Assembly: GCF_000003605.2 (NCBI RefSeq)
Contig: NW_003131858.1
Coordinates: 221,192 to 258,904, forward strand
Length of the DNA: 37,713 nt
DNA from: Saccoglossus kowalevskii
Taxonomy: Eukaryota > Hemichordata > Enteropneusta > Harrimaniidae
Direction of reading: 5' to 3'
Shown here: one piece after another, positions 1 through 8,665 of the stretch
How the letters are laid out: the number at the start of each line of letters is the position of its first letter
Numbering within the stretch: the stretch's first letter is position 1
Notes under the pieces: generated by a model
Database searches by the model: none
Told to the model about the DNA's origin: nothing
Seen by the model: only the letters and a program-made list of their open reading frames with translations
Program-made: the position numbers and the translations under genes

Positions 1-83
<83 letters not shown>
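1..83. repeat. (ATT)n microsatellite
   Basis: An uninterrupted run of ATT triplets, about 27.7 copies, starts at the first base of the window, so its true left end is unknown. Its perfection suggests a young, length-variable simple repeat. No gene context is visible. Confidence 0.98.
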
Positions 84-650
84 GTAATATTTTAATTTAT
101 CTCACATATCATAGTTGTTCAGTGTAATAAAAATAGTGTAATATTATTCGTTATCACATATTATTAATTTGGGTATGACAAATCAAAAAGAAAAAAAACT
201 AAGAAGTTTTAGGTAGTAATATTATAATAATTTGAATATTTCTGAGTGTGTTTTAGATGTTAGCTAATACGATTATGTGATATAAAGCCCAATATATGTG
301 GCACGTCATTTCAATCAACTCCAATTTTTCCAAGCGCACCAATTTCTTTCACCCACGGCTAGTGGCAAATTGCCACGGATTGTGAAATTTACTCTGTATT
401 TATGTCACAAATGCATCCTCAAAATCTAATAGTAAAGGCTGAAAAATAACTATATTTCTGTTTCGCAAACATGGAGAACTGGCGGTAATCGGCGTTCATG
501 CAAAACGAATGGCTGTGCAAATGAGCAAGAACGCTCTAAGACTTATTTTCTGAATACGCGTACACAAACTATGATCATTACATTAGTTTTTATCCTTTAG
601 AGGCTGAGAAATTTATACATGCGATGTCAAATTACTAACTTTATAATAAC
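84..650. other. AT-rich stretch with no recognised feature
   Basis: This is unique-looking AT-rich sequence between the microsatellite and the hairpin at 651. I see no long frame, no repeat with a second copy in the window and no RNA gene signature. Confidence 0.5.
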
Positions 651-725
651 AGATTTATTAAACGAGTGTTGTAGTTTGTATTTGTTCGAAAGAAATGAAA
701 ATTACCACACTCGTTTAATAAATCT
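651..725. repeat. perfect 19-bp inverted repeat (stem-loop)
   Basis: The left arm AGATTTATTAAACGAGTGT (651-669) is the exact reverse complement of the right arm at 707-725. After one mismatch (T670/C706), the pairs 671-675 with 701-705 extend the stem by five, one of them G-T. This leaves a loop of about 25 nt, and the whole structure is 75 nt. A 19-bp perfect match this close is very unlikely by chance. It could be a miniature foldback element, a structured transcript or a pre-miRNA-sized hairpin. The unbroken stem favours a foldback repeat over a microRNA precursor. Confidence 0.85.
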
Positions 726-1189
726 TATATTGTAGGGTCACTCGTGAGATATCCCCTATATCTCTATATTATGTAATACAAACGCTAATAATGTGTGGTT
801 TTATATTTGTTGATGAATAATTAGAAATTATACTTATATTTCTGTCTTTTCAGATAAGATGTGTACAAATACGTGATACCACATTTTTAATTCTTCCCCC
901 ACGTTGCTGACGCTTGTAAATTGGTTCATGATAAGTCCAATAGGATTGTGTATAGTCTACGGATTAAATTCTCTCCAAAATAAGTAACCGTTTTAACAAT
1001 GCATTGATGGTTCTAAAATACACATACTTCAATATTCAATGACGCTACACTCAAATGTATTATGTGTTCATTAAAAGGCTATCGTATACAAACGAGAAAG
1101 GCGCTCAGCCTTGTCTTGAATACGTGTTAAGATATTACGTTCCGAAGTTATTTTTAAAAGCTGCGGCTCAGAATCAATCATGCTAGTAA
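726..1189. other. AT-rich stretch, possibly a very diverged repeat copy
   Basis: No gene is visible. Around 980-1110 there are faint resemblances to the end of the repeat block seen at 4960-5050, directly before the clearer copy starting near 1190. I am not sure this similarity is real. Confidence 0.3.
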
Positions 1190-1560
1190 ACTCGTTTTTT
1201 TAAATATAATATTGTGTCATACATATTAGGTCCGTGTATGCAAGACGCAATATGATCTTAGTAACACTCATAACAAAATGTCACTGAAACGATCACGTGG
1301 CTCTCCAGCTATGCTTGTCGTGAAATAATTGTTAATCCTCTCATTCAATGTTAAGTGTTACATCAAATTGTTATCATGCTGTGATGAGTGATATCTCTGT
1401 ACTGTAGTAAACACAGTTTTCCGACGTAGCCAGCACATGCTGATATAAGACAGTCACACAATACTTATATCTCTCACTTCTCGTAATTTCATCCTTTCAT
1501 TCTTCTCTCCAGTTTATTAGTAGTTACATCAGTGTGTATATGTTACACAGGTGTGAATTC
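1190..1560 (+). repeat. diverged copy of local repeat family (block Q, copy 1)
   Basis: This stretch aligns by eye, in the same order and direction, with 5230-5680. Shared landmarks are ATGCTAGTAAA (1180s and 5230s), GCAATATGAT (about 1247 and 5415), a GATCACGTGGC/GACCACGTGCC pair (1291 and 5457), a TACTGTAGTAAAC/TATTGTGGTAAAC pair (about 1400 and 5572) and TTTATT-A-GTAGTT/TTTATTGATAGTT (1512 and 5640). A third, weaker version lies near 6700-7000. Identity is low, so the copies are old. Nothing in the block looks coding. Confidence 0.6.
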
Positions 1561-1635
1561 ACATGGAATTATTTGTCGATGAATTGGGTTGATTGGATTT
1601 GGCCACTGTATTCAAACTTGTAGTTTATTTAGAAG

Positions 1636-1696
1636 ATGAGCATCGTTTTCTTTCAATTACTCTTTGCATTCTCCTCAGTTGACGTGCACTCTGCAT
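1636..1696 (+). CDS. candidate signal-peptide first coding exon
   Basis: An ATG at 1636 in good context (AAG before it, A after it) opens 20 codons followed by one base. The peptide starts MSIVFFQLLFAF and ends VDVHSA. It has a short start, a hydrophobic core at residues 3-13 and a V-x-S type cleavage site near residues 17-19. A strong donor, GTATGT, follows at 1697, giving a phase-1 intron directly after the predicted cleavage site. Many secreted and membrane proteins have this arrangement. The TATA-like ATATAAG near 1444 lies inside the repeat block upstream, which weakens it as a promoter. No continuing exon was found, because a phase-1 join to the nearest open exons would create TAA. AT-rich DNA gives hydrophobic frames easily, so this could be chance. 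Confidence 0.25.
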
Positions 1697-2470
1697 GTAT
1701 GTGATTTTTGCTTAAAATTCATATTTTATATACCAACAATTATGAAGTTCTGCTACCATTGGTTTAATTAATTAATCAAATTATAAGTTTTGTGAATAAT
1801 ATTGCAGTGTGGTGATCATTGTTTAGTGTACTTTGGCAGATTGTTAAAGGCCGGTTAAATTTCAGTGACACTTTTTGTACTGACTGTTGATGACGTGAAA
1901 ATACATAATGGAATTAATCAAACAAATGTTGATACAACATTCTATTCGGCGATAATTTATCTTACAGCTTTAGAATTGTTTAAATACATAACGAAACTCG
2001 GTAATTGCTGAGGCAAGGTCGAATGAATATTACACAACACTCATCATACAATAGTTAATGTTGACATATAAATCAAAATTTAGCAATAGGATGTTTCCTA
2101 TTTAACAAAGTTTGAAATTTGTCATACATTTAAAATCATCGCTTAGTTGGTTTCTTTGAGTTATACCTCGTTGTCTTGTTGATTTATGCTTTTATCAGGC
2201 TCTACTGCCAGGGAAATGCAAATTGTTTTACTATTTGTATCTTATGATTGTAAATGATTATTCTTAATACAAAAAGTCCAAATCAACTAAGCCATAAATA
2301 TGTTCAAAGTGTGCACATGAATAAAACTAAATTCATTGGGTATCTTAAATGATGGTTTTGTATAAGATTTTCAACCAACCTTACAAATATAGCACAAAAC
2401 TTTCTATATATTACTTTTTTATTTTAGTAGCCAATATATTTTATTTTCATGAGATCTATATGTAGTTTTC
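1697..2470. other. AT-rich stretch with no recognised feature
   Basis: If the exon at 1636-1696 is real this would be intron. It contains TTAATTAATTAATC at about 1764 and one isolated POU octamer ATGCAAAT near 2216. No open frame or second-copy repeat stands out. Confidence 0.4.
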
Positions 2471-2495
2471 ATTTCAATATTTATAATATTGAAAT
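2471..2495. repeat. 11-bp perfect palindrome with 3-nt loop
   Basis: ATTTCAATATT (2471-2481), TAT, then AATATTGAAAT (2485-2495) forms a perfect stem. The sequence is AT-only apart from one G-C pair, so it may be a chance cruciform-prone site and not an element. Confidence 0.6.
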
Positions 2496-2868
2496 CATTA
2501 TTAGGATTTGAATGACTGTGAAGAACAGTAGTATCATCTGTGAAAAGAATGGCGGATATAGCATACTTAGCATACCATACCTAGTCGTATATGGAAATTT
2601 ACAAGTCTACGAAAACAAAACAATTGACCAAAAACAAGCGACAAAAAATGAAAAAGAACAAACTAAAACAAATGACAAGTTCACTACACTACATAGTCAA
2701 GAGAAAGATATATGGACTCCATTGTATATATGAAGCGATGTCAGGTGCTTCGAGTAGAGTAGATGTAGATGTTAAAATGTCTGCATATGTACTACATGTG
2801 CTGGTATAAAAAATGAGCTGCGAAGTGCATATCCCACATTTTGGAGGGAATGGGTTAATGCTACAAAA

Positions 2869-2909
2869 ATGAGGGGAATTATTTTATTTTTGCTGAATAT
2901 TATGTGTTG
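2869..2909 (+). CDS. candidate short signal-peptide exon
   Basis: An ATG at 2869, preceded by AAAA and followed by A, opens 13 codons. They read MRGIILFLLNIMC and are followed by two bases and a consensus donor GTAAGT at 2910, giving a phase-2 intron. The peptide has a basic residue at position 2 and a hydrophobic run from residue 4 onward. The phase-2 end matches the reading phase needed by the acceptor exon at 8515-8665, whose first residues would continue the hydrophobic core and supply a cleavage-like small-residue end. Phase agreement is a one-in-three event and the exon is only 41 nt. This is a hypothesis for transcript data and not a called gene. Confidence 0.22.
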
Positions 2910-2956
2910 GTAAGTAGAATTATTATTGCCAGTAAGCCCAAGTAATTTAATAAGGC

Positions 2957-2985
2957 CCTCATAATAATATGAGATTATTACGAGG
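2957..2985. repeat. short hairpin, 11 of 12 pairs
   Basis: CCTCATAATAAT (2957-2968) pairs with ATTATTACGAGG (2974-2985) around the loop ATGAG, with one mismatch. It lies just upstream of the repeat array and has no assigned role. Confidence 0.55.
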
Positions 2986-3092
2986 ATACCTCAAACACGT
3001 CATCAACAGGGGCACTTACGAATTTCATTTGTGACAAAGCAACGTGTCGACATTGAATCATTTCAAAGCACGTGCTGCTTTGACTAGATAAG

Positions 3093-3150
3093 TAGAATAT
3101 GTTTGTTCAAATTTGGTCAAAACAGGGCCTGGAGTTATTGGAAAATAGCG
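3093..3150 (+). repeat. fragment of local repeat family (block P)
   Basis: The words AGAATATGTTTGTTCAAAT and GGTCAAAACAG, followed by a degraded GCGGATAG, match the middle of the full copies at about 4620-4682 and more weakly at 6119. This is a short decayed fragment in the same orientation, just before the full-length copies. Confidence 0.55.
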
Positions 3151-3260
3151 GATAGTTGTAATCTGTAGCAACATCTATGTATATATGATTGGTTATAAGA
3201 AAATCCGCTATTAAAAATCTTTTCACCAGCATCGTGTATGGATAACAACACCTACCATTC

Positions 3261-3866
3261 AATGGATATAATGTAAAGTAAAATTCATAATGTTTTGCAT
3301 TTTACATAATAACATGATTTGATTGAGTAATAGCATAAAATCAATGTTTTGCTTTTAAAGTACGACGGATGCGCTTAGGCATGCGAGGGTGAAACTAGTA
3401 CGGAGAATGCAACGCTCTAAATCTGTAAAGAGAATATGGTTGTCCCAATATGGCAAAACAGAGTGGGCGTGATATGGACAGTTATTGCGCGCCTCACTCA
3501 ATACAGGAGTCTGATTAAAAAGAATTATTGTAGAACACATTGGTATAATATTACATCAGTTATGATTTGCATGCTTTGGTACTTGCCTTCAGATATGGAT
3601 ATTAATCTCAAGAATAATATATTTGATCAAAAAATGTGGACGACGAAACGCTTCTAGATTAAATAGTTGCATTTATAAATATGGATCCTAGGCTAACTAA
3701 GACTACAGACTGAGGGATATTTACATCATACTTTACTAATTTTCTATAAACACTACTGCACGTACTATAAATATTTCTGAATGGTTCAATATGCATGTCC
3801 AGTTGAGTGTAAATAATGAAGTGTTTTTAGGAATATTTGATATAAAACAGATATATCCTGAATAAA
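3261..3866 (+). repeat. block P, copy 1 (preserves the empty insertion site)
   Basis: About 606 bp that align along their whole length with 3871-5067 once the insertion there is removed. Anchors include CATTTTACATAATAAC, ATCAATGTTTTGCTTTTAAA, AACGCTCTAAATCT and ATTGGTATAATA, then TTTGCATGCTTTGGTACTTG, GGACGACGAAACGCTTCT and CTAAGACTACAGACTGAGGG. Copy 1 ends where copy 2 begins, so this is a direct tandem duplication. Small frames inside it are broken in copy 2, which argues against coding. The sequence ACTAGTACGGAGAATGC at about 3396 is the unoccupied version of the insertion site in copy 2. Confidence 0.9.
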
Positions 3867-4005
3867 AGTAAATGGATATTAAGTAAAGTCCAACATTTTT
3901 TTCGCATTTTACATAATAACCTGATTGGATTGAGTAACAGCATAAAATCAATGTTTTGCTTTTAAAATACGTCGGAAGCGCTCAGGCATGCTAGGGTTAA
4001 ACTAG

Positions 4006-4583
4006 TGTCATGGATTTGTTTCAATGTGTCTAGTTACAGACTTGATAGCTGGGTTTCTAGTGGATTGCTGTGTCATATCTGTCAGCAATTGCCCATACCC
4101 TGTTATCATTTAGGCTCATGCGGTGTGCTGGTCGAAACTAAACTCAGTGATTGAAACTAAATCTGACAGTTTGGTATGTGTGGTTTCCCGTTATAGCGGA
4201 CGATTAATCAAATAGATATGACCTGTTAAATGCTTCGTGTGATTGGCTATATGCGAGTTGGATGTTTGTAGGCTACGCCTTAAGTATTTAAACTCCCCTG
4301 TAATTGGCTAGAGTTTTGGAAAGTAAATAACGAGAGTCTTGGTCAGTCTGAGAGAGATCTTCATGAGATGAGGCGAGTCTTGAGAGTACTCCGCGAAGCG
4401 AGAGAGTCTTGGGGGACTTTTCCCCGAGGCATTCTCTCTTTGAGAGTTCTCGACAGGCGACTAAGACTAGAAAATTGACACGATTCTAGATCTGTGGGTG
4501 TCTTTGTTCAGTGAAGGGGTGGCGAACGTAACGAAACCTGGTACTTGGCATGAGGTTTAATAACACGATAATTAAGCCATCAT
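4006..4583 (+). mobile_element. probable solo LTR with 5-bp target duplication
   Basis: This insertion of about 578 bp is absent from the sister copy at 3261-3866. The flanks are direct repeats ACTAG (4001-4005 and 4584-4588). It begins TGTCATGG and ends CCATCAT, close to the TG...CA ends of LTRs. Inside are two inverted CCAAT boxes (ATTGGC at 4242 and 4303) and a TATA-like TATTTAAA at 4285, then a GAGAGTCTTGG-type purine-rich stretch as expected for U3 then R/U5. No primer-binding site or polyprotein frame adjoins it, which fits LTR-LTR recombination leaving a solo LTR. Against this, the last base after CA is extra, and the short inverted ends (ATGG/CCAT) could instead mark a TA-flanked miniature DNA transposon. 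The insertion itself is certain; the class is likely but not proven. Confidence 0.72.
4242..4292 (+). promoter_or_regulatory. CCAAT box and TATA-like box inside the LTR
   Basis: An inverted CCAAT box (ATTGGC, 4242-4247) lies 38 bp before TATTTAAA (4285-4292), and a second ATTGGC follows at 4303. This spacing resembles a retroelement U3 promoter and suggests transcription in the + direction. Confidence 0.45.
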
Positions 4584-5067
4584 ACTAGTAAGGAGAACGC
4601 AACGCTCTAAATCTATAAAAGGAATATGTTTGTTCAAATGTGGTCAAACAGAGCGGGTGTGATATGGACAACTATTGAGCGGCTCACTCATTGCAATACA
4701 CGAGTCTGGTTAACGAGAATTATTGTGGAACACATTGGTATAATATACATCAGTTGTGATTTGCATGCTTTGGTACTTGCCTTCAGATATGTATATATAT
4801 CTGAAGAATAATATATTTGATCAAAAATATGGACGACGAAACGCTTCTGGATTAAATATTTGCATTTATAAATGTGGATCCTCGGCTAACTAAGACTACA
4901 GACTGAGGGATATTTACATCATACTTTACTAATTATCTATAAACACTACTGCACGTACTATAAATATCTCTGAATGGTTCAATACGCATGTCCAGTTGAG
5001 TGTAAATAATGAAGTGCTTTTAGAAATATTTGATATAAAACAGATATATATCCTGAATACGAAGTAG

Positions 5068-5680
5068 GGTAACTGGGAAATCATCAGGGGAAATCCGTGT
5101 ATACACTATTCGATTTTAATTTGCATTTCAAATATATATAATTAATTTTGTTTCGCTTGAAGGAAACAAACAAGTCATCGTGAGCTTCAATTTGTAACAC
5201 AGCTTTATTAATTTTGTAAAGTATTCCGTGTCTAATGCTAGTAAATTGAAACTGTTGTTTCTTTAAGTGTATCTGATCATAGTACATAAGTACGCTCTCA
5301 CAAATCACATTCCGGTGTTTAAGTTTAAGAAGTGTGGATCGGTACAAATGAAACCTAATACACTCACAATACGCTCTCTATTCCATATATGTATCGGGAC
5401 TGTGCATGCACGATGCAATATGATTAAAGTAACATTTAAAACAAAATACAAAAAACGACCACGTGCCGTTGCAGCATTGCAGTGAGTACTAATATAGAAC
5501 CAGGGAAGCCCGCCAGTATTAGACAGATTCTTTTAATATATTCACGGCTGCCTGGTATGAAGTATTGCCTGTATTGTGGTAAACTTGTTTTGCCGATGTT
5601 GATGTATACCATCCACACCCACATTTTCCGGGCATGTTTCTTTATTGATAGTTGCATTCACATGTACCCAACGGCATTTG
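5068..5680 (+). repeat. block Q, copy 2
   Basis: This segment continues directly from block P copy 2. The part near 5080-5120 (GGGAAATC, CCGTGTATACACTATTCGATTTTAAT) resembles 6590-6625, and 5230-5680 matches 1190-1560. Short frames on both strands overlap one another here and none is shared by the other copies, so I treat them as noise. An isolated inverted octamer ATTTGCAT sits near 5118. Confidence 0.6.
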
Positions 5681-6109
5681 GCTTATGTTGCATTGTTTAA
5701 AGATAGCTGCTGAATGGAGGACATTTTTTCGCATCGTATTCGGACGTCATAATTGTTTTCAACAGACGACAATAGATCGGAAAAATGAGATGATGTGAAT
5801 AGCATATCTTGAATGCATTTACACTCGAGAAGCATGTCGTCACTAAAGGTTTTGACAGGAATTTTGTATTGCATACCTGGATAATAAAATATAAGAGATA
5901 TTTTTTTCAAAAAAATGAACGAAATTATAAAAGAACTCAAACAATGCGCATACTCTCGAGGTGAGTGTTTTCCCTGGAGCCCATATTCTCAACTACTGAA
6001 ACTGTCATACACGGTCTTTTACCACCCAAAATTCAGCAAAGGCATAATATATAGATGATTAATAATGCGAAAACCCAACTTATCGATAACTGATCCGAAT
6101 TAGATTTAT
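5681..6109. other. AT-rich stretch with no recognised feature
   Basis: The stretch lies between two repeat blocks. An 85-codon frame on the minus strand (5683-5940) has no protein-like feature and starts in low-complexity sequence. Confidence 0.4.
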
Positions 6110-7000
6110 ATCTAACAAAGAAATGTGTTTGTTTAGATATGGTCAAATAGGGTCGGGCGTGATATAGTAAATTATTCCACGGCTCGCTCATCGGGTTTCT
6201 CATAGCGTTTCAAGACCGGGCAATACGGGGGACATGGTCGTGCTTGCACATATTTATTTCAAATAACTATTCCATCATTTGGACAAAATGCATTATAAGC
6301 AGTTACTTGTATTCTAAAGCAATCTCACTTTGGGCTCTTGATATATATGAAATCCTATAGAGAAACCTGAAGTGGGTGGAACAAATGCCATTCCAGGGAC
6401 AAACTACTACACAGCCACACAGTTGCTGATTTAAACGGCATAACTTTTTCACCCATGAAAGTCATTTTGAATTTTTACATTCATTCATTTAATTGTCTGG
6501 TCTGAACGGAACGGATCAATATGCATGTATAATAGGATGTAAACATGCTTAATACAAAACCTTCATGTGTCATAAATAAAAGGGGGTAAAAGGGAATCAG
6601 CATACGTGTTTTTCGATTTTAAGGTAGCATTATTTAACGTTTTTCCAAATTATTGTATTTTTTTCACAAATCATACTATTTTCAAAGACGTTGGCGTTTG
6701 TTAATTTAGCAAATAAGTGTTCAAGCTGTTGTTTTTCTTCCATTTATGAGAAAATAAAACGTCTGCTGTTCAAATTAAATTGGTTATAATGTTGTCTCAT
6801 TGTTTCTTTTTCTTCTATCTTATGATACGACCACTCAAAACATGCCTCTGTTAATGGACCACTCAAATTATAAATTCCTTTTTTGATCTAATACACAGGC
6901 ACTCTCTAAGATATTTGTTTTCATGGTTTCGTGCCCTTTGACTTAGACGTTGATTGCCTGTATTCGGGTGTGTTTCGTAATCATACTAGGATGTGATATC
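6110..7000 (+). repeat. older, diverged copy of blocks P and Q
   Basis: Landmarks appear in the same order as in 4620-5600: ATGTGTTTGTTTAGATATGG (6122), GGGCGTGATATAG (6154), CACGGCTCGCTCAT (6178), TCAATATGCATGT (about 6516) and CATACGTGTTTTTCGATTTTA (about 6601), then GTTTGTTAATTTAGCAAA (about 6696) and TTGATTGCCTGTATTCGGG (about 6951). Identity is patchy and long stretches are missing or unalignable, so this copy is much older than the pair at 3261-5067. Confidence 0.55.
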
Positions 7001-7680
7001 AGTCGATATCTAACACGCAATGAGAGTTTCTAAACACTTCGTAGTTAGTCTCCACTCCTGTTTGTTTCACGAATTAGTCATTTGCATATCAATATGTCCG
7101 ACACAAGGTCACGTTACCACTTTGGAAACAAGTGATTTTGGTGTTTTCATCTAAAGATTTTACCAAAATGGAGCTCGGCCATTTCTTTAATTTGCTTGTT
7201 TCCAATTGCTTCTTAACTTTCTATGCCCCTACAAATATTTTAACAGATTTGTACGTGAAAACCAACCGCGGGCACCGATAAACAGGCATGAAAACCATTG
7301 CCGTAATTTCATTGACGTTTCCTAGGAGTTTATGGTTTTTTTCAAATTACGAAGTTACGAAAAAATAGTGTAGGTTTTGTGTCGTCGGATTAACATCAAA
7401 CTTGCACAGCTTTGATGTGACATTGAGAGGAACTTAAATATGTCTAAGCAAAATATTTCATAGATTATTTGTGAATGTGTGATCGTTTAGTTGGTGACAA
7501 TGCAAATAAAACTTGGAATTCAGCTCGAAACACGGCGCATGGATACTGTTTAAAAGCATTCAATTAACACACTACTGGAGTACTAGAAAACGTGACAAAA
7601 ATTATGTTTTAGGACAAGCATAACTGTGTAATTTATTCAGGAAAAGTTGCAAACATAAAAACACATTTTTAAAAAGTTTC
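7001..7680. other. stretch before the minisatellite, with two isolated octamers
   Basis: No gene is visible. Single POU octamers occur at 7080-7087 (minus-strand orientation) and 7500-7507 (plus), close to the octamer array. In DNA this AT-rich such single sites are expected by chance. Confidence 0.4.
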
Positions 7681-8438
7681 ATTTAGTAAGTATGCAAATA
7701 ATTCAGTAAGTATGCAAATAATTCAGTAAGTATGCAAATAATTCAGTAAGTATGCAAATAATTCAGTAAGTATGCAAATGATTCAGTAAGTATGCAAATG
7801 ATTCAGTAAGTATACAAATAATTCAGTAAGTATGCAAATAATTCAGTAAGTATGCAAATGATTCAGTAAGTATGCAAATGATTCAGTAAGTATGCAAATG
7901 ATTCAGTAAGTATGCAAATGATTCAGTAAGTATACAAATAATTCAGTAAGTATGCAAATAATTCAGTAAGTATGCAAATGATTCAGTAAGTATACAAATA
8001 ATTCAGTAAGTATGCAAATAATTCAGTAAGTATGCAAATGATTCAGTAAGTATACAAATAATTCAGTAAGTATGCAAATAATTCAGTAAGTATGCAAATG
8101 ATTCAGTAAGTATGCAAATGATCAGTAAGTATGCAAATGATTCAGTAAGTATGCAAATGATTCAGTAAGTATACAAATAATTCAGTAAGTATGCAAATGA
8201 TTCAGTAAGTATACAAATAATTCAGTAAGTATGCAAATAATTCAGTAAGTATGCAAATGATTCAGTAAGTATACAAATAATTCAGTAAGTATGCAAATAA
8301 TTCAGTAAGTATGCAAATAATTCAGTAAGTATGCAAATAATTCAGTAAGTATGCAAATGATTCAGTAAGTATACAAATAATTCAGTAAGTATGCAAATGA
8401 TCAGTAAGTATGCAAATGATTCAGTAAGTATGCAAACA
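7681..8438 (+). repeat. 20-bp minisatellite, 38 units, octamer-bearing
   Basis: Thirty-eight head-to-tail units of ATTCAGTAAGTATGCAAATA; two units (8121-8139 and 8400-8418) are 19 bp. Three main types occur: A ends GCAAATA, B ends GCAAATG and C has ATACAAATA. By my reading the order is A A A A B B C A B B B B C A B C A B C A B B B B C B C A B C A A A B C B B, then a final unit ending GCAAACA. The first unit has ATTTAG in place of ATTCAG. All A and B units, 29 in total, contain the POU octamer ATGCAAAT on the same strand; the eight C units and the last unit do not. Each unit also contains GTAAGT, a splice-donor-like word preceded by CA. The C-A-B order recurs as a 60-bp higher-order unit. The array would be intronic if the exons at 2869 and 8515 are one gene. 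Confidence 0.98.
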
Positions 8439-8514
8439 ATGCTCTCGCTTCCTTAATTTGTAACTCAAGCTTAAATTTAATTTTGCTTCAATTGAAAATC
8501 AAGATTTTTTGCAG

Positions 8515-8665
8515 TTGCCTATCGCTCTTCTCTGGCATCTGCAGTGTACCGGTAGACAGATGGCAAGGAAAAAAACTTTTTGAAACCAGCGACTTCTGCT
8601 ACGTATTATTTAAATTAAGGAAGGAATGTAAACACTTGAATAACTGTATTAACTACCTCTGCTAA
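8515..8665 (+). CDS. candidate terminal exon of a small cysteine-bearing secreted peptide
   Basis: A good acceptor, ATTTTTTGCAG (ending 8514), precedes an open frame that runs to TAA at 8663-8665. The frame has no ATG near its start, so it needs an upstream exon ending in phase 2. The candidate at 2869-2909 would supply one. The first residues (CLSLFSGICS) are hydrophobic then small, like the end of a signal peptide. The rest is polar and basic and carries four cysteines near the C terminus, spaced C-X9-C-X5-C-X4-C. Such spacing suggests a short disulfide-stabilised secreted peptide, but I recognise no family and assign no activity. AATAAA at 9014-9019 could end the transcript. The exon starts 77 bp after the minisatellite. 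A chance frame remains quite possible. Confidence 0.25.

Larger units (their letters stand above)
3871..5067 (+). repeat. block P, copy 2, interrupted by an insertion
   Basis: The second tandem copy of the block at 3261-3866. Alignment runs from AATGGATATT (3871) to CAGATATATATCCTGAATA (about 5060). It is broken only by inserted DNA between the ACTAG at 4001-4005 and the ACTAG at 4584-4588. Outside the insertion the copies differ by scattered substitutions and a few small indels, so the duplication is not recent but is much younger than the copy near 6110. Confidence 0.9.

Noticed and set aside
3355-3540. 61-codon minus frame starting MCSTIILF
   Set aside because: It lies in block P copy 1; the same frame in copy 2 is stopped after about 15 codons.
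4006-4583. A protein-coding insertion in copy 2
   Set aside because: There is no open frame of note, and the insertion has LTR-like ends and promoter boxes instead.
5084-5940. Five overlapping frames of 72-87 codons on both strands
   Set aside because: They overlap one another in a diverged non-coding repeat block and are not kept in the other copies.
7681-8438. CRISPR array
   Set aside because: Units are directly adjacent with no unique spacers, no cas-like frames exist and the DNA is clearly eukaryotic. It is a minisatellite.
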